Origin: Phoenix dactylifera
Lineage: Eukaryota; Streptophyta; Magnoliopsida; Arecales; Arecaceae
Assembly (NCBI RefSeq): GCF_009389715.1
Contig: NW_024068224.1
Span: forward strand, 1 to 64,000
Direction: 5' to 3'
Length of the DNA stretch: 64,000 nucleotides
A program made the translations under genes and the position numbers. This document shows, piece by piece, positions 11,313 through 24,900 of this stretch; positions within the stretch are counted from its first letter, which is position 1, and each line of letters starts with the position of its first letter. The notes beneath the pieces were generated by a model. That model saw only the letters and a list, made by a program, of their open reading frames with translations. It did not search any database and was not told the DNA's origin.

Positions 11313-14300
11313 ATGGCACGGGAGGAGCAAAAGGAGAAGAAGCCCTCCCCCTCCATCATAGCTCCCAAGGTACTCCCTCTCTTTCTCAATTATTTCTCTG
11401 CTCTGTTTAGTTTTCGATCACAACTCCAAGCCTGGGGGATGATTTTTTTTTTTTTATCTCAATTTCTCTTGTTGATCCGAAGCTATCATCTTTTTCTCAG
11501 GCAAGTGAGGGAGGGAAAGAGCCCACACTCTCTTCTAGGGTGAATTTCTTTGTTCTTGCGTTGTTTTCTTATTTGGGGCCTTTCAATTTTTGTAAAATTC
11601 AAATTGGTCTGTTCTGACAAAATTTCTCTTTTTTTGGGGGGGGGGGGTGTTCTGAAGGTGGTTTCGTTACTTTTGGGAGATCTGAGTGGGCCGGGGCAGG
11701 CGTTCGAGAAATGGTTGGCGCTCGTCCGTAAGCGGAGTGGCAAGTACCGGCCTTCTGGGTTCCCCCATCGGCAGCCCAAGATTGAAGTCATGCCTAGTGG
11801 ATCGCTGCACTCCTTTACTCATCACCACCAGAGGTACGACTATAATTAACAAAAATGTCAGTTAAGAATTCATTGTTTTGTTCGTTTAGAGGCCAAATTG
11901 ATCATTCCCATTCAGTTCTTTTATTTAGAAAAATCAGCTTCCTTTTGGTTCAATTTCCGTTTCTGTATTAGGTACAAGACTATAAAATATCAATTTATAG
12001 GGATGAATCAATCAAAAATCTTGTGTTTAGAGTCATAAATACATTTTATAGAAATATGGCTAAATGGCAGTTCAATGAGTCTCACAAGTAATGGATTGCG
12101 AAAGTGATCTAGAAGTCTATATCACTGTTATCTGATTCACTTGTTATGCTAGAAATTTGTGAACCAATATGATCCTTAGCCATTCATGATGTGATTTGCG
12201 TCATTCAGAGTTTAATCTTTGGTTGTCGTATTTTAATCTGGGAGTGTTTGGTTATTAAGACTTTAAACAACTCGGGACTTCAGAAGCCTCCATGAGTGGG
12301 ATTCCTTGTATAAGTGGATAAGTTTTTTATTTTTTTTATTTTTTTTTTATACAACGGCTGCTCACACAGCTCTTGCGTGAGTACAACCTACAGAGTCAAG
12401 AGAAAGTAAATGGCGTAATAGAGCGTGTGATTAGAGAAGGCGGGGAACAAGAGAAAGAGAGTTCCTATTATCTCTTAAGTGAACTTATTTGGAAATTAAA
12501 AAATATATATACTATATAAAATCAGATAATTTATGAAATTTAATTTTAATTACATGCACAATTTTCTTTTCTCAATGATTGTTGATTTATTTGTATTTTG
12601 TAAATTCTGCTACCTATTCTAATTAAAGTTAATTTTTATTAATATTTTAAAATTATTTTCTAATCCTACCCATAATGTATTGGGTTCTTCGACAACTAGC
12701 AAATTTTAGTTATGAACCTGAATTTGTATTAAGCGAACCAATGAACCCGGCAATCATAGGTCTGCATAGAGAAGAAGTATGAGATAGATATTGCAACACT
12801 AAGATTTATTTCATTTCATCATCTTAACATGATAAATACAATTTGATTTTCTGTATCCCATAAAATTTTTAATAGTCTCATAATTTTGGAAGCTTGATGT
12901 GTTTGTTTCATGAAGAAATATATACTTGTGATGCTCAGGCTTTTGAATGCTAAGATTGCATGCTTAAAAGGTGATGCTAAGTGGATGCCATAACAAGTGC
13001 CAGAGTAGGTCCAGGTGCAGGTTTGAGGAAGCATATCTCTCAAAAACGAAATGCTCAAGAAGTGGGTGCTGAGATGAGTTTCGGAACTGGGTATTCCACT
13101 CTAAGTAGAAATTTTTGAGTTGTAGGATGTGCCAGTAAGAGGTGGTAATCTCTAGTTTTGATGACCAATTTTGGAAAATATTCGTCTGACTTTCCCCAAG
13201 ATCTTTAAAATTAATAGCAGGATAGCAATTTTATTTCTTAAAAAAAGAAATGGAACACAGATATTACTCATCAATGTAGCACTGTCCTATGTTTCTTGAC
13301 TACTCCCACCCTTTAGGAGAAAAAAAGAAAAAAAAACTTTAGTTTCTTTTGTACTGACTTGAGCATCATCGATCTTTGAGCTATAGGAAAGATTTCCAGG
13401 AATGCTTGTCCAAGCAAGACTTTTGATGCTGGCTACTTGAGTTGACACTGGCATTCTGTTCAAAAGATGGGAGAGGGTTCCCACAAAGGCAAGAATTGCA
13501 TAAACTCTATATCTCAACCACTATCTTGTTGTCAGGAAGATCAAGGAAGAGCATTTAGCTGTTATTGTTGAAGGTGTACTGGGTGCTCCTAAAGTTGCAG
13601 AATTGTCGTTCTAGATGCTGGTTTAAGTATTCAGGCTGAGTCATGCCAGTGTCCAAGAGGTCCCCAAACCAAGTATTTTGACACCCCTATCTCCTGCTTC
13701 CCCTAGCTAACTGTCACCCAGTTAGCTATGTTGGCTTGGCGCTGATGTGGTGGTGGATGAGTTTGGAGATGTTACTTCCTTCAAAGAAGAAGAAGAAGAA
13801 GGAGCGGAATCTAAATCAGTCATGAATATGTATCTAGTTTCAAGGCATGCAACTAATCTTTAAAAGACTAATTTTGAACCACAAAAATTACCTGGTTCTT
13901 TAAGCATATGATTAGATACCAAATTATGTCATATTTGAACTTTTAGTTTCGTTTGTCTCTGAGAAGAAAAAAAGAATTGGTAAGTTGGGAATGTGTGCAT
14001 GTATGACTTTAAATTGAACAGCCTAGAGTGAGGCTCTTCTAAGGATTTATAGAATTTTTAACTAGTTATAATACTTTCTTGGTTGATTTTGATTTTCCTA
14101 GACTGCTTGGTGGATCCTAGACTGCTTCCTACTTTTACTTTCTGCTCCTTATTTCTTCCTCATCTGATATTTTTAACCCCTTCAACTTTCAGCCCCACTC
14201 TATTTACGGGGCTATGCCCGTTTGCTATTTCCAATAGTTGATTTTTTGGGGGAGTTTGTGTTTGAAATTCTATGGACCTGAATTTAATGCTGAAGGTTAC

Positions 14301-17300
14301 ATTTTAGTAGGCCAAGCATGGGCTTGCTCCATGAATTGAAATATGCATGCATCAAAATAAGCTAAAGACAATTTATTGTTTGTGTAAAAATGGGTTTGCA
14401 TGCTGCCTTAATCCATAGGAATATGTGTATGTGGTATCTCTTGTACTTTTCTATTCCTAACTTCATGACTTGGTAAATTTTTTTGTGGGAGTGCTTTTCA
14501 TTTAGAGAACTCTACATGAAAGAAGGCCTTGTAAATGGTTGATCTAGTTAATGAAGGAATTGAAGAGAAGATATTCATTGCCCAAAAGATGTTGCATGTC
14601 TGTGATGCTGTTGATTTAGACCAAGCAACTCTAAGCTATATGCAAGTGTAACATAAGTTGAATTGTATCATAAGCATTTGCCAATTTTTTCTTATATGAC
14701 AATAATAACATAAATTTATTTCTTGTTGTGGAAACTTTTTATTTGTCAGTGCTGGAGGACCAGACTTACAAGAACCAGATGGTGCTATAATTAATACACC
14801 AGCAGATGACCAGCCTCCAGAAATGAGTTTGTGGGAAAGGCTTGGAAGTGCTGCTATGTTAGACATTGAATCAAGTGCTTTCTCGTGGAATGATCTATCA
14901 TCACTGCACCATACAGAACATACTAGTAGCACTGACCACTCTGAAGATGAAATGAATAAAGCTCTAGAGGTATTTTGTTGTTACCCTTGTCTGTATGAGG
15001 CCATTGTTTTGTCTAATTAGCAGTATTTTGCCAACAATCAGCATCTGTTATGCAGAAAGTTTTGAAAAAAAATTGAAACTCAATTTACAGAACCACTATC
15101 TATTAGGCAATTGTTAGTGGTTGATCTTTGTCAGAGGTAATGGCATTCAGGAGGGATTGAAATATTGTCATAAAGTCAATCCACATTGATGGGATGGGTT
15201 TGTTGATTACACTTTAATATGGCCAAGTATTCTATGCATATAGTTCTTCTACAGTGATTTTTTACACATGCTCTAGTTTTATTCAAGTTCTCGTAAATAA
15301 TATGTTTAAATCGAGAATATACTACTGTTGTCGGGAAGTTCAAATTGACTTCAATTGGATACCAATAACCATGTGTTTGGATATGTTGGATATACATTAG
15401 ATGCAAGGACCTCTGTCGCCTTTTGATGATTTAATTACTGTAATTTTGATTTTTTTCTTGAAGCTTAAATTTCAAACAATTACTGGATGATGGACTCACA
15501 TTCATTATTTTCCAAATGCTATTGTATTTCTTTTAGTGCTTAATGGAAATATTGCTGCAGAAAATTAATGATGAAATTTCTGTCTAGCTGAGTATAACAT
15601 ATTTGCACCTTAGAGCCAGGGCAAGAAATTGCTGTAAGTTGGGTTTTCTAGTAACCTGCCTTTTTGAATGGTCATCCTTCACTTTTTTCTGATTTGAGTG
15701 TCACTTCATGGGCAATAGGTTTTCTAGTAATTTCTATCCTAATCTGCCTGATACAGGTTACTGTGAATTCTGGGGGTGTTGTATTCTTTGCTTTGTTTAA
15801 CACTTCAGATAATGATGATCTATTACCAAAGGAAGCAGCAGCAGTAATTAAGTTTGCATCTTCAAGAATGGCCACACAATCAGAACGTTTGGGATATGAA
15901 TTTGCAAAATGGCTTGGAGTGCGAACACCTCAAGTGAGAGCTTAATCCATCAATTATAGTCACTCTGTTGTTTCAGTAAACTGTAGATTGTATCTTGATC
16001 ACTGTTACAATGGATGTAGGCTAGAGTAATTCATAATTCTAGCCCTGAATGGCAACGGATCAAGGACGCTGCAGAAAAAGCACGTGATGCGGCTGTTTTA
16101 GTTGGAGATGAAGTAGGTGAAATGACATGTTCAGAGTTGTTTGAAGCTCTTGAATTGAGTCGATGTCTTTTCCTAATGAAGTAAGAACACCATCTGCTGT
16201 TGTAGTTAGTTTGTACTTTTATGATATCTTTTTCATCCTTTTTTTTTTCTTTTTTGGTTTTGGGATTTGTCTCAGTTATGTTCATGGCTCACCTCTGCTT
16301 GAGAGTCCAAATGCATTTAATTCACGGGAAGCTGCTGGAAATACTGCTGCAGCCCTCGGTAGGGTCTTGATGCTGGATCTTATTCTTAGGAATGAGGATA
16401 GACTCCCTTGTCGCGAGCTTTGGTGGCGTGGCAATCCTGCAAATCTGTTAATTGCAGATAAAGTAGCCTCTGTGAACATGGATGCATGGGAGGAAACCAA
16501 TGGTTCTGCTGCGAGAAGTTACCAGCCACTGATCCTTAAGGCTCTCCAGAAAGAGAGGAGATCAAACTCTGCAAATGGAAGATTAGGTCCCCGAAACTCT
16601 GATCTTTTATCCCTGAACTCTGATACATTTAATGATGTTGGCCACAAATCCATGAAGAAACAAGCAGCGGATGAGAACAAATATGGCGATTTCCATATCG
16701 TGGCAATTGACTCCGGGGTTCCCCGCCGACCACCTGCAGGAAAACGAGCAAAAGATCAAGAACGATATCCAAAGGTTGTTGAGCTCATGCTTAATAATTC
16801 AGATTTCTCTTCCAACCTATTGTATGAAATCACTGGAGGCAAACTGGGGTTCCCTGGCCCTGAAGAGTCAGTTGCAACAACTGATTATTGTTCTTCTCTA
16901 TCTGATACTGACATCACAGCAGTTGTGCATGAGTTTCGAGGGGGGTTTCGTGCAGCTCTCAGGGACCTGCAGGGTTTCCATGTATTTCTCCTCACTCTTT
17001 ACCAGAAGCTGGATGGTCTATTGCGAGTGTTTCTGTCAATAATCAGTAAGAGCTCTGGAGACATTGAGAAGGATGATTTAGACTCACCATTACGATCAGC
17101 TGGATTCAATTTTAGTACTCCTCTCTCTACAAGTAAGCAACATGCTTCAAATGAAACACATGTGGATTCAAGTGATTCTGATATGCATAAATGTACATCA
17201 AAAACTTCGTCTCCTGGAGGTCGAGGAAGTCCTGATTCCATTTCTTCCATTTCACGGGATAATTGGAATGGTAGGCATTTTAAAGGTAGCGGGGATACTT

Positions 17301-18823
17301 CTCGAAGTCTTCGGTTGACAATGAAGCTTCGTGACTTCAACAAATCTGCCAAGGTTAGAAATTATATGAAAACATCTTTTATAAGCATTGATGGTAATGT
17401 CTAAAATAATTTTTTCATCCATGTGATCAGTTAACCTGCAGTGGATTCTTTAGATTTACTTGGATTCCCTTGTTATCAAATTTTGACCAGAATTAGGAAC
17501 TTAAAATTGACTTAGTGAGGTCGCTTAGGGTACTATTTTTAACCCTCGATAAATTATTTGTTTGTCAAATTTGTTTCCTTCCTCCGGTCACTTGTTCCCT
17601 CTTTTCCTATTTCAACAATTTGCACCATTGTGGATTTTTTCCTTCTATGCACCATTATACGCATGGTAGATATTTGTAGGTCTTTTGTGGGCCTATGGAA
17701 TTACTAGCTAGCTTCGGGCTGATTGCTGATATCCTTTTAGTACTTTCAAGGACATTTAGAGTTGTACTTTGCCCTGAACAACTTTTTAATAATTCTAACA
17801 TTCTATGCCCAGACTTTGTCTGCTGAAAGTATTTTCCTACTTAACATAAATTTTTTACTGTGATTCCTTTTTCAGTTACCGACAACTTTTTTATAATTTT
17901 AACATTTTATATCTATATTTTGTTTGCTGACCACATGCTACTATCTTAATGTAAGTTCCTTTCTGATATACTTTTCTTGTTACAGGTTGATGCTGAATTG
18001 AACAAGGAGGTGGAACAGTGGAATGAAATGCTTAGAGAAGATGTTGTTAAACTGTGCCAGGAAAACAACTTTAATACAGGGTTTTTTGAGGGGAATGATC
18101 CCAACATTGTTGTCGATGCTTATGAGTTCAAGGTAGTTTTTAGCAGTTCGTGCCACCAGGTCATTTCGAGAAATTTATTTCAACCATTAATTTTTTGCAG
18201 GTTCGACTTGAACATATCCTTGAGAGGATAGCATTGATCTCTGATGCTGCAAATACAGAGCGGCCATCTAATGTTACAGGCAGCCTGTTTATTGGTGGTG
18301 CTTTGGCTGCAAGGTCTGTGTACACCCTTCAGTGCTTGGGCATCACGCATATATTGTGCCTATGTTCAAATGAAATTGGACAATCGGATTCTCAGTATCC
18401 TGACTTTTTCGAGTATGAGAACTTCTCGGCAAGTGCCTTTTCCTTTCTTACTAGTGATTCCTTTTGATGTCTTTAAAACTTAGATAACCTAAGTGGAATG
18501 ACGGTAAGAAGAAAAAGTAACTAAAGTACATAAAATAATGTGGCAATGCTATGCACGTTATCTAGTTTCTCCTTATTTTTTGATGAATAATAGCTTCAGT
18601 TTCAAAGAATGTGGTGGAAGTTTGTTGTTGGTACACTATATAGGGTTTCCTATCAGTTGAACTTTATTGGCCTCAATGTCATTGTTAATCTAATTTATTT
18701 TATAATTCTTTTTCTTTGATTCATGATCACACTTAAAGAAAATTAAATCAAGAAAATGCTATTTATTGTCTGCTTAGCTGTAACAATCTACTCTGTAACT
18801 TGGATATATACATACATACACAT

Positions 18824-18874
<51 letters not shown>

Positions 18875-18890
18875 GTACATATACATGTAC

Positions 18891-18924
<34 letters not shown>

Positions 18925-21900
18925 ACATATGTATGTATATCCGTATACATACGTGTGTGTGTGTGTATATATATATATATATGTATATGTATACCAAAAT
19001 ATCCTTCGGATTTCAGAAAGGGTTAAGTCCCGGACTTCAACAAGACTCAAGTCCAGAAAATCTCTCACCTATAAAAGGGGACGGGAGGCTCATTTGTAAG
19101 GCATCTGCAGATCAGCAGCCTTCACTCTCTCCCTCCTACTCTTCCACTACCCTTCACTTTCCTTCCACTATCTCCATCTTATTCTCTCCTTCTCTCCTCA
19201 AACACTCTCCCACACTTCCACTTCCACACCTACTCACACTTCCACTTCCACATCCACTCCCACTTCCGCTACCACATCCAACTCCACTTACCTTTCCACT
19301 CACCTCTCAGCCTTCCATCCACTTCCTCTCTCTCGGACCCATCTTCTCCAGAACCAGACTACTCTTTAGAGTGAAGTTTATGTAAAGTAAGGTGTCTGTA
19401 ATCTTTCCTGCTGGTGTGTATAAGGTAACCTTTACTGTAGATGTCGCTTTAGCTTTTTACTGTGGACATCTGGAGAATCTTTACTGTAGATGTCACTTCA
19501 GTCCTTTTACTGTGGACAACCTTTATTGTAGGAATTTTTTACTAAAGTCTTCTGAAGCCATTGTTTTGAAGGTCTCATGAGGTTTTCTCCTGATCGTCTT
19601 GATGAGTTTTTTTTTTCTTTTTTTTTATACTTGAAGATGATCAATATACTCAAGATGCTGGGCATAGAGGCAGTCTTTGATATCATTGTCTACTTGGGCA
19701 AGACACTTCCTGATGTTTTTTTGAATTAGTAGTTCATATTGGACTTCTTCTAGATAGTTGTTGACGTTTATTAAGGGTCCCATGAACTTTCTTTGGTCTG
19801 AACATTTGCTGCTAACTAGGTGGTTACCCAGATCCTGCTATCTAACCAATACCTCTTATCTTCCAGTTCTTTTGCTTTATAATATACTGCTATATAGGAA
19901 GAGATTTTGTACTTCTTGAGGTCAAATGTTTCAAAGGCTTTTCAGAGGTCCTTTTCCTCTATTATATTTTTGCTGGGCATATCTTCTCCATGGCCGAGTA
20001 ATGTGATGTGGTAGATCTGATATGGGTCCCTTACTTCAGCTATCTCCTTTTCTTCTATCCCACTGTAGATTTCTACTTTCAAGAAATCTTCATCTTTTTT
20101 TACTTCATATAGCAGGGTAGCTACTATTGCAACAAATATCTGAAAGGTAGCGCAACAATCTACTAAAATCAATCTAACCAGCCCTTTATACATTGCTCTG
20201 ATCTTGTTCTTGTTTATGTAATCTTCCCTACTGGTGTGTATAAGGGAACTCTTGTAAATATCTCTTTATCTTAATGATAGTTATTATGTGAATATTTATG
20301 TTGTTCATATGTTTCTCTTCTGATCTAAAGCCAAAGACTGATCTGGTATAAAATACTGTAGCAAAACACTATAGTAATACTATAACAGTACTGTAGCACG
20401 GCAAATTATTCTAATAGTATTATCTCCGGATTATACTGTAACTATCAGTTAATCCATATTGAACTGTAACATGCAGTCAATCTATCTAGAATAATTATAA
20501 ATGCTTGTGTTTCATAATATGCTCATCATCCGCTTAACTTCTTAAACTTATAATTAAGTGTTCAGCAAATAGTTAGGTGTTTTATCCTAGGTTTGAGCCG
20601 TCTGGTATATTCTAGGTGCGGGCAGTTTTTAACTAATAAGAATGATGTCTTAATACAGGTTTTTCCTATACAGATATGGATCTCTGGGATTTTGAAACTT
20701 ACCCTAAGTTCTCCACCATTGGCTGTGTGAATTTTATGGGTTGATTTCTCAAAGTATCTGGAAGGGATCAGTCCTTCTTTGATAAAGTTTACATCAGCTC
20801 CCGAGTCTATTAAAGTCTGTGTTTGAACTTAAATCCTTTCTTAATTTTGTATTGGATTTTACAGTACCATTTTTGTTTCATGAACCTTTCAATAGAGCTT
20901 GTAAACTCTAGAGATTCTTCATGCACCAAGGTGTTTTGATCTAGTTTTAAGACCTGTTCTAGTTCTTCATCCATCCTTTTCTCTAATTCTTTGGTTTCCA
21001 AAAATTCTACCTTTTTTTAAATAGTTGTATTTCTCTTTTCATCAGGTTTTGTTCTCTTAATAAATCTTCTAGACTCATTTTCTTAGTGCTTTGTTTAGAC
21101 TTCCTTAACATCTGGAAGACTATAACAAAAGAATTGAAATCATGCCTCTTTTCATAATTTTGGAGGGACTTTGACTCTTGTCCCTTTGTCATGGCGAAGA
21201 ACTTGGTGAGCTGATTCTTTTGCTCCTCCAGGTCTTTCAGAGAATCGATCATGTTTATAATAAACTGTTCTTCATCAGTTAATACCATTAATTCATTATC
21301 ACTGGATTGATATTCGTTGTAATATTCATTACAGCACGAATAGCTTTCAATTTCTTTTTCCTCGTCAGTATCTAGGTTTAGACTATTGATGAGGTTTTCT
21401 GACTTCTTATTTATCACATCAAGACTGTTGCCTTCAGCAATCTCTTGAATTTTCCTCTTGAAATCCCTTTTATTGCATTTGTTTGCATAATGTCCTATTT
21501 ATTTGCATTTGTAGCAGCATGTTGGAGGTTTCGGTGGAGCTTTTAACCTTTTCTTTTCTCCTTTTCCATGTAATTTCTCACCCCTTCTTCTGAGTTTTTT
21601 CCACGTCCTTTTATCATGATACTTCGTTTTATATTCTTTTCACTTTTTTCTTTTCTTTTGATGAGGCTTATCTAGTTGGAATCCAAATTGATAGTAGAAA
21701 TCACCTAATTCCTTTCTTCCTATTAATTTCTGCCTTTTCAGTTGATCCCGAATCTTTAAGTCATTGCACAATTCAGCCCCAACTCTTTGAATTTTCTAGG
21801 TTGTTTTGCCCATGTCTAGCTGACTATAATTTATACTTTCTTCTCTCTCATTTCTTAGATGAGTCCTAACCTTTTCTGCAAATAAGGGTGGAAGTCCTGA

Positions 21901-24900
21901 GATAAATTTTTCTTTTCAGTATTTCTAATTTGGATCTGAAAGTAGGTACAACTTGGACAAGAAGGTGTCTTTGTACCAACTAAAGTCTGACATAGTTTTG
22001 CATTTAGGATTAATTAACTGTTCTCTAAGCTTGTCATATATATCTTGGTAATCTCCTACAAAATGGTATATAATATTTAATATTAATGTAACGACGACAT
22101 CTGACGATTGTTCAGACAAATAATTGCCGTCAGGATCTCTCTTAACATAATTCAGAATTTTCTGCCTCTATTGTTCAGTGAGATAATTATCCCACCAGCC
22201 TCTCAGTTGTCCCGAAACGGCTGCCACTACCATTTGAGCCGTAGCCTTTTCCGAATTTTCATGGACCTTACAGGCATTAGAGTACATGATCATTTGATGA
22301 CGCATGGTGAAGATCTGATATTTTGTAAGTCCATCAAGATTCCATACGACCAGGCTCCTTCCATCGAACTGGACTGCAACTGCAATATCAATTGTTTCTT
22401 CGATTTGCAGGTCTGCATGTGTAGGTCTAGGATAATAATTTTTTTATTCTAGAGGCCTGAACTATTTATTTATAGGCTGAGATTTTGTTTATCTCATCCT
22501 CTTCTATGGGATTTTCTAGCGATTCATCTTCTCTTTCTTCTGAAGAAGTATCCTTTTCAGAGTTTTTTTTCTTCAGATAAATAATTTATTGTATCTTTCA
22601 TTTTAAGAGAAGGCATCCTTATGGATAATTCATTAATCAGTTCCTCTAATAAGAGTGGTCCTAGTTTGACTCCTACATCCAACTTATAGGAAGTAAACAT
22701 TAGGGCAACATTTTTTTGAAGATGTTTCACTATTGTTTTGGGTAGCTTAACTTGATTTAATTGAGATACCCTTTTACTTTTAGGAACCTTATGGACTACC
22801 TTGTCTGCATCTCCCTTTTTCTCCAGAAGGATTGTTTCAATTCCTTCTGTCTGCTTTCCTATCGATTTGAGAGCTATATTTGTGAAGCTTTGTTGCTCCA
22901 CAATTTGCTCCAGATGCTCGACTTTGGTATTTTCATTTAGTCCTTTGGTGAATACTTTTAAATAAAAAAAAAGGGACCAGCACGTACTCCTCCTTCTGCT
23001 TATATGGTTTCGAAGGGTGGATGTACAGACTCCACTTCAGCTCCCCTAGCAGTCTTCCATCTGTTTGAAAGACACTTGATTACGGCTACCTGTAGATCTG
23101 GTCTACGGCTCTCAAGCCCATCCAAGTATTCGTTTTCGTACCAGTCAAAGAAAAAAATATTTCTTTCTTCTGCCTTCATTTGACTGTAGTACAATTCTCT
23201 GATGAAGCTTCGTTTTGCTTCATCATAGCTTTTGAAGAACCATTCCCTCTTCTCTTTGTTGGCCTCAGAGTTAAAGTCCTTCCTTAATAATTCTTTATCA
23301 ATTTGGAATTCTTCTAACTCAATGACATTTACTTCGAATTCTGAGATTGAGGGTTCATAGCTTTCTACATAGGTAGTGTAGGCAATATTGGAGGGTTTTA
23401 AATGACCCTTTTTCTTTATCTGTCATTGATACTGACAAAGTAGAAAATGTTTTGTCCGAGGTAAGTTTTCTACAGGACGAGAAGGATATTTCTACATCAC
23501 CATCTGACATTTCAGTTATTTTCTCGGCTTCAGTTTCCTAAACCTTGTTAGGGTCTACCGCTTGAGTTAGCGTCCATTTCTCAGGAAGAGAGATTTCTTC
23601 CCACTTAAGCCGTTTTGGCGTGATGTAATTATTTTTAGGATTAGCCATGAATAGAGATATTGGGATGCATAAACTCTACTTCAACTCCTCTAGCTATCTT
23701 CCACGTGTTTGAAAGATATTTGATCACCACCACTTGTAGGTCATGGAAACAGCTCTCAAGCCCCTCTAGATATTCATTTTCATACCAGTCAAAGAAGAGG
23801 ATGTTTCTCCCTTTTGTCCTCATTTAACTGTACCATATTTCTCTGATGAAGCTTCGTTTTGCTTCATCATAAGTCTTGAAGAACCATTGTCTTTTTTCTA
23901 TGTTGGCTTCAGATTTAAAATCTTTTCTTAATAAATATTTATTGATTTGAATTTCTTCTCATTAAATGATATTTACCTCAAAATCATAAATGGAGGACTC
24001 ATAATTGTCTACATATGTGGCATAAGCTTTGTTGGTTGGTTTAAGATGACCTTTCTTTATTGGTGATTGGTATTGATGAACTAGAAAATCATCCATCCAA
24101 AGTAATCCTTTTACTGAATATATATATACACACACACACATACACACGTACGTATGTACGTACGTACATACATACATGTGTATCTACATATGTGTGTGTG
24201 TGTGTGTACATATAGGTAGACTTGGCTTCATTCGAGTGCATCTCCACTCAGATCATACATACACACAAGTACCTTTCATGAATGGATGATTGTATGTATG
24301 TATAAGAACATGAGACGAATACACGTGTACCTTTCATGAATGGAAAAGATTAAAGCATGAAGTGCTGATTCATTTTAAACTGGATGATTGTGTAATCATA
24401 CTCTTTTGTGACCTTTTTAGAGTAGTTCTTGGAGATTTCGATAACTTTTTCTGTCATTATCAATTGCTTGTTGGCTGTTTTCTGCTGCATTCATGCTAAT
24501 AACACAGCATATCTCAGATAAGCGATGACGAGGATGCCAACATTAGTGATTTCTTTGAAGAGGCTTCAGATTTCGTTGATTGTGTGGAGCACTCTGGTGG
24601 AAAAGTTCTTGTTCATTGTTTCGAAGGGAAAAGCCGAAGTTCTACTGTTGTACTGGCCTACTTAATGCTAAGAAAGTAAGAAATTGTATGATGTGCATGG
24701 TGTATTGCCTCAATTATTGTTCCAAATATATTATGCATCTGAGTCCTGGACACTTTTTTCCCCAGGAGGCACACTCTATCTGAAGCATGGAACATGCTGA
24801 AGAAGGTTCACCGCCGCGCCCAGCCCAATGATGGCTTTGCCAAGATTCTGTTGGAACTTGACAGAAGACTCCATGGTAAAACTTCTATGGATTGGCAGCA

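Larger units (their letters stand above)
19600..24100 (-). pseudogene. endogenous pararetrovirus (Caulimoviridae-like), decayed, antisense in PHS1 intron 8
   Basis: About 4.5 kb on the minus strand holds broken viral frames. In viral direction these are two copies of an unassigned region with DWYENEYL (near 23800 and 23150), an acidic segment (22901-22500), a coat-protein region with a zinc knuckle (22119-21007), a retropepsin-like DSGA site (20807-20796), and a frame with movement-protein spacing (20193-19942). Stop codons and frameshifts break every frame. No reverse transcriptase or RNase H catalytic motif was found, so the copy is incomplete as well as mutated. The order and the duplicated segments indicate rearranged or concatenated partial copies. 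Confidence 0.7.

Noticed and set aside
18432..18433. Ordinary GT donor for PHS1 exon 8
   Set aside because: Using it adds four bases, shifts the frame and gives a stop a few codons into exon 9.
18756..19385. 209-codon plus-strand frame with His-Thr repeats
   Set aside because: It runs across the CA/GT microsatellite and a pyrimidine-rich leader; no coding signature.
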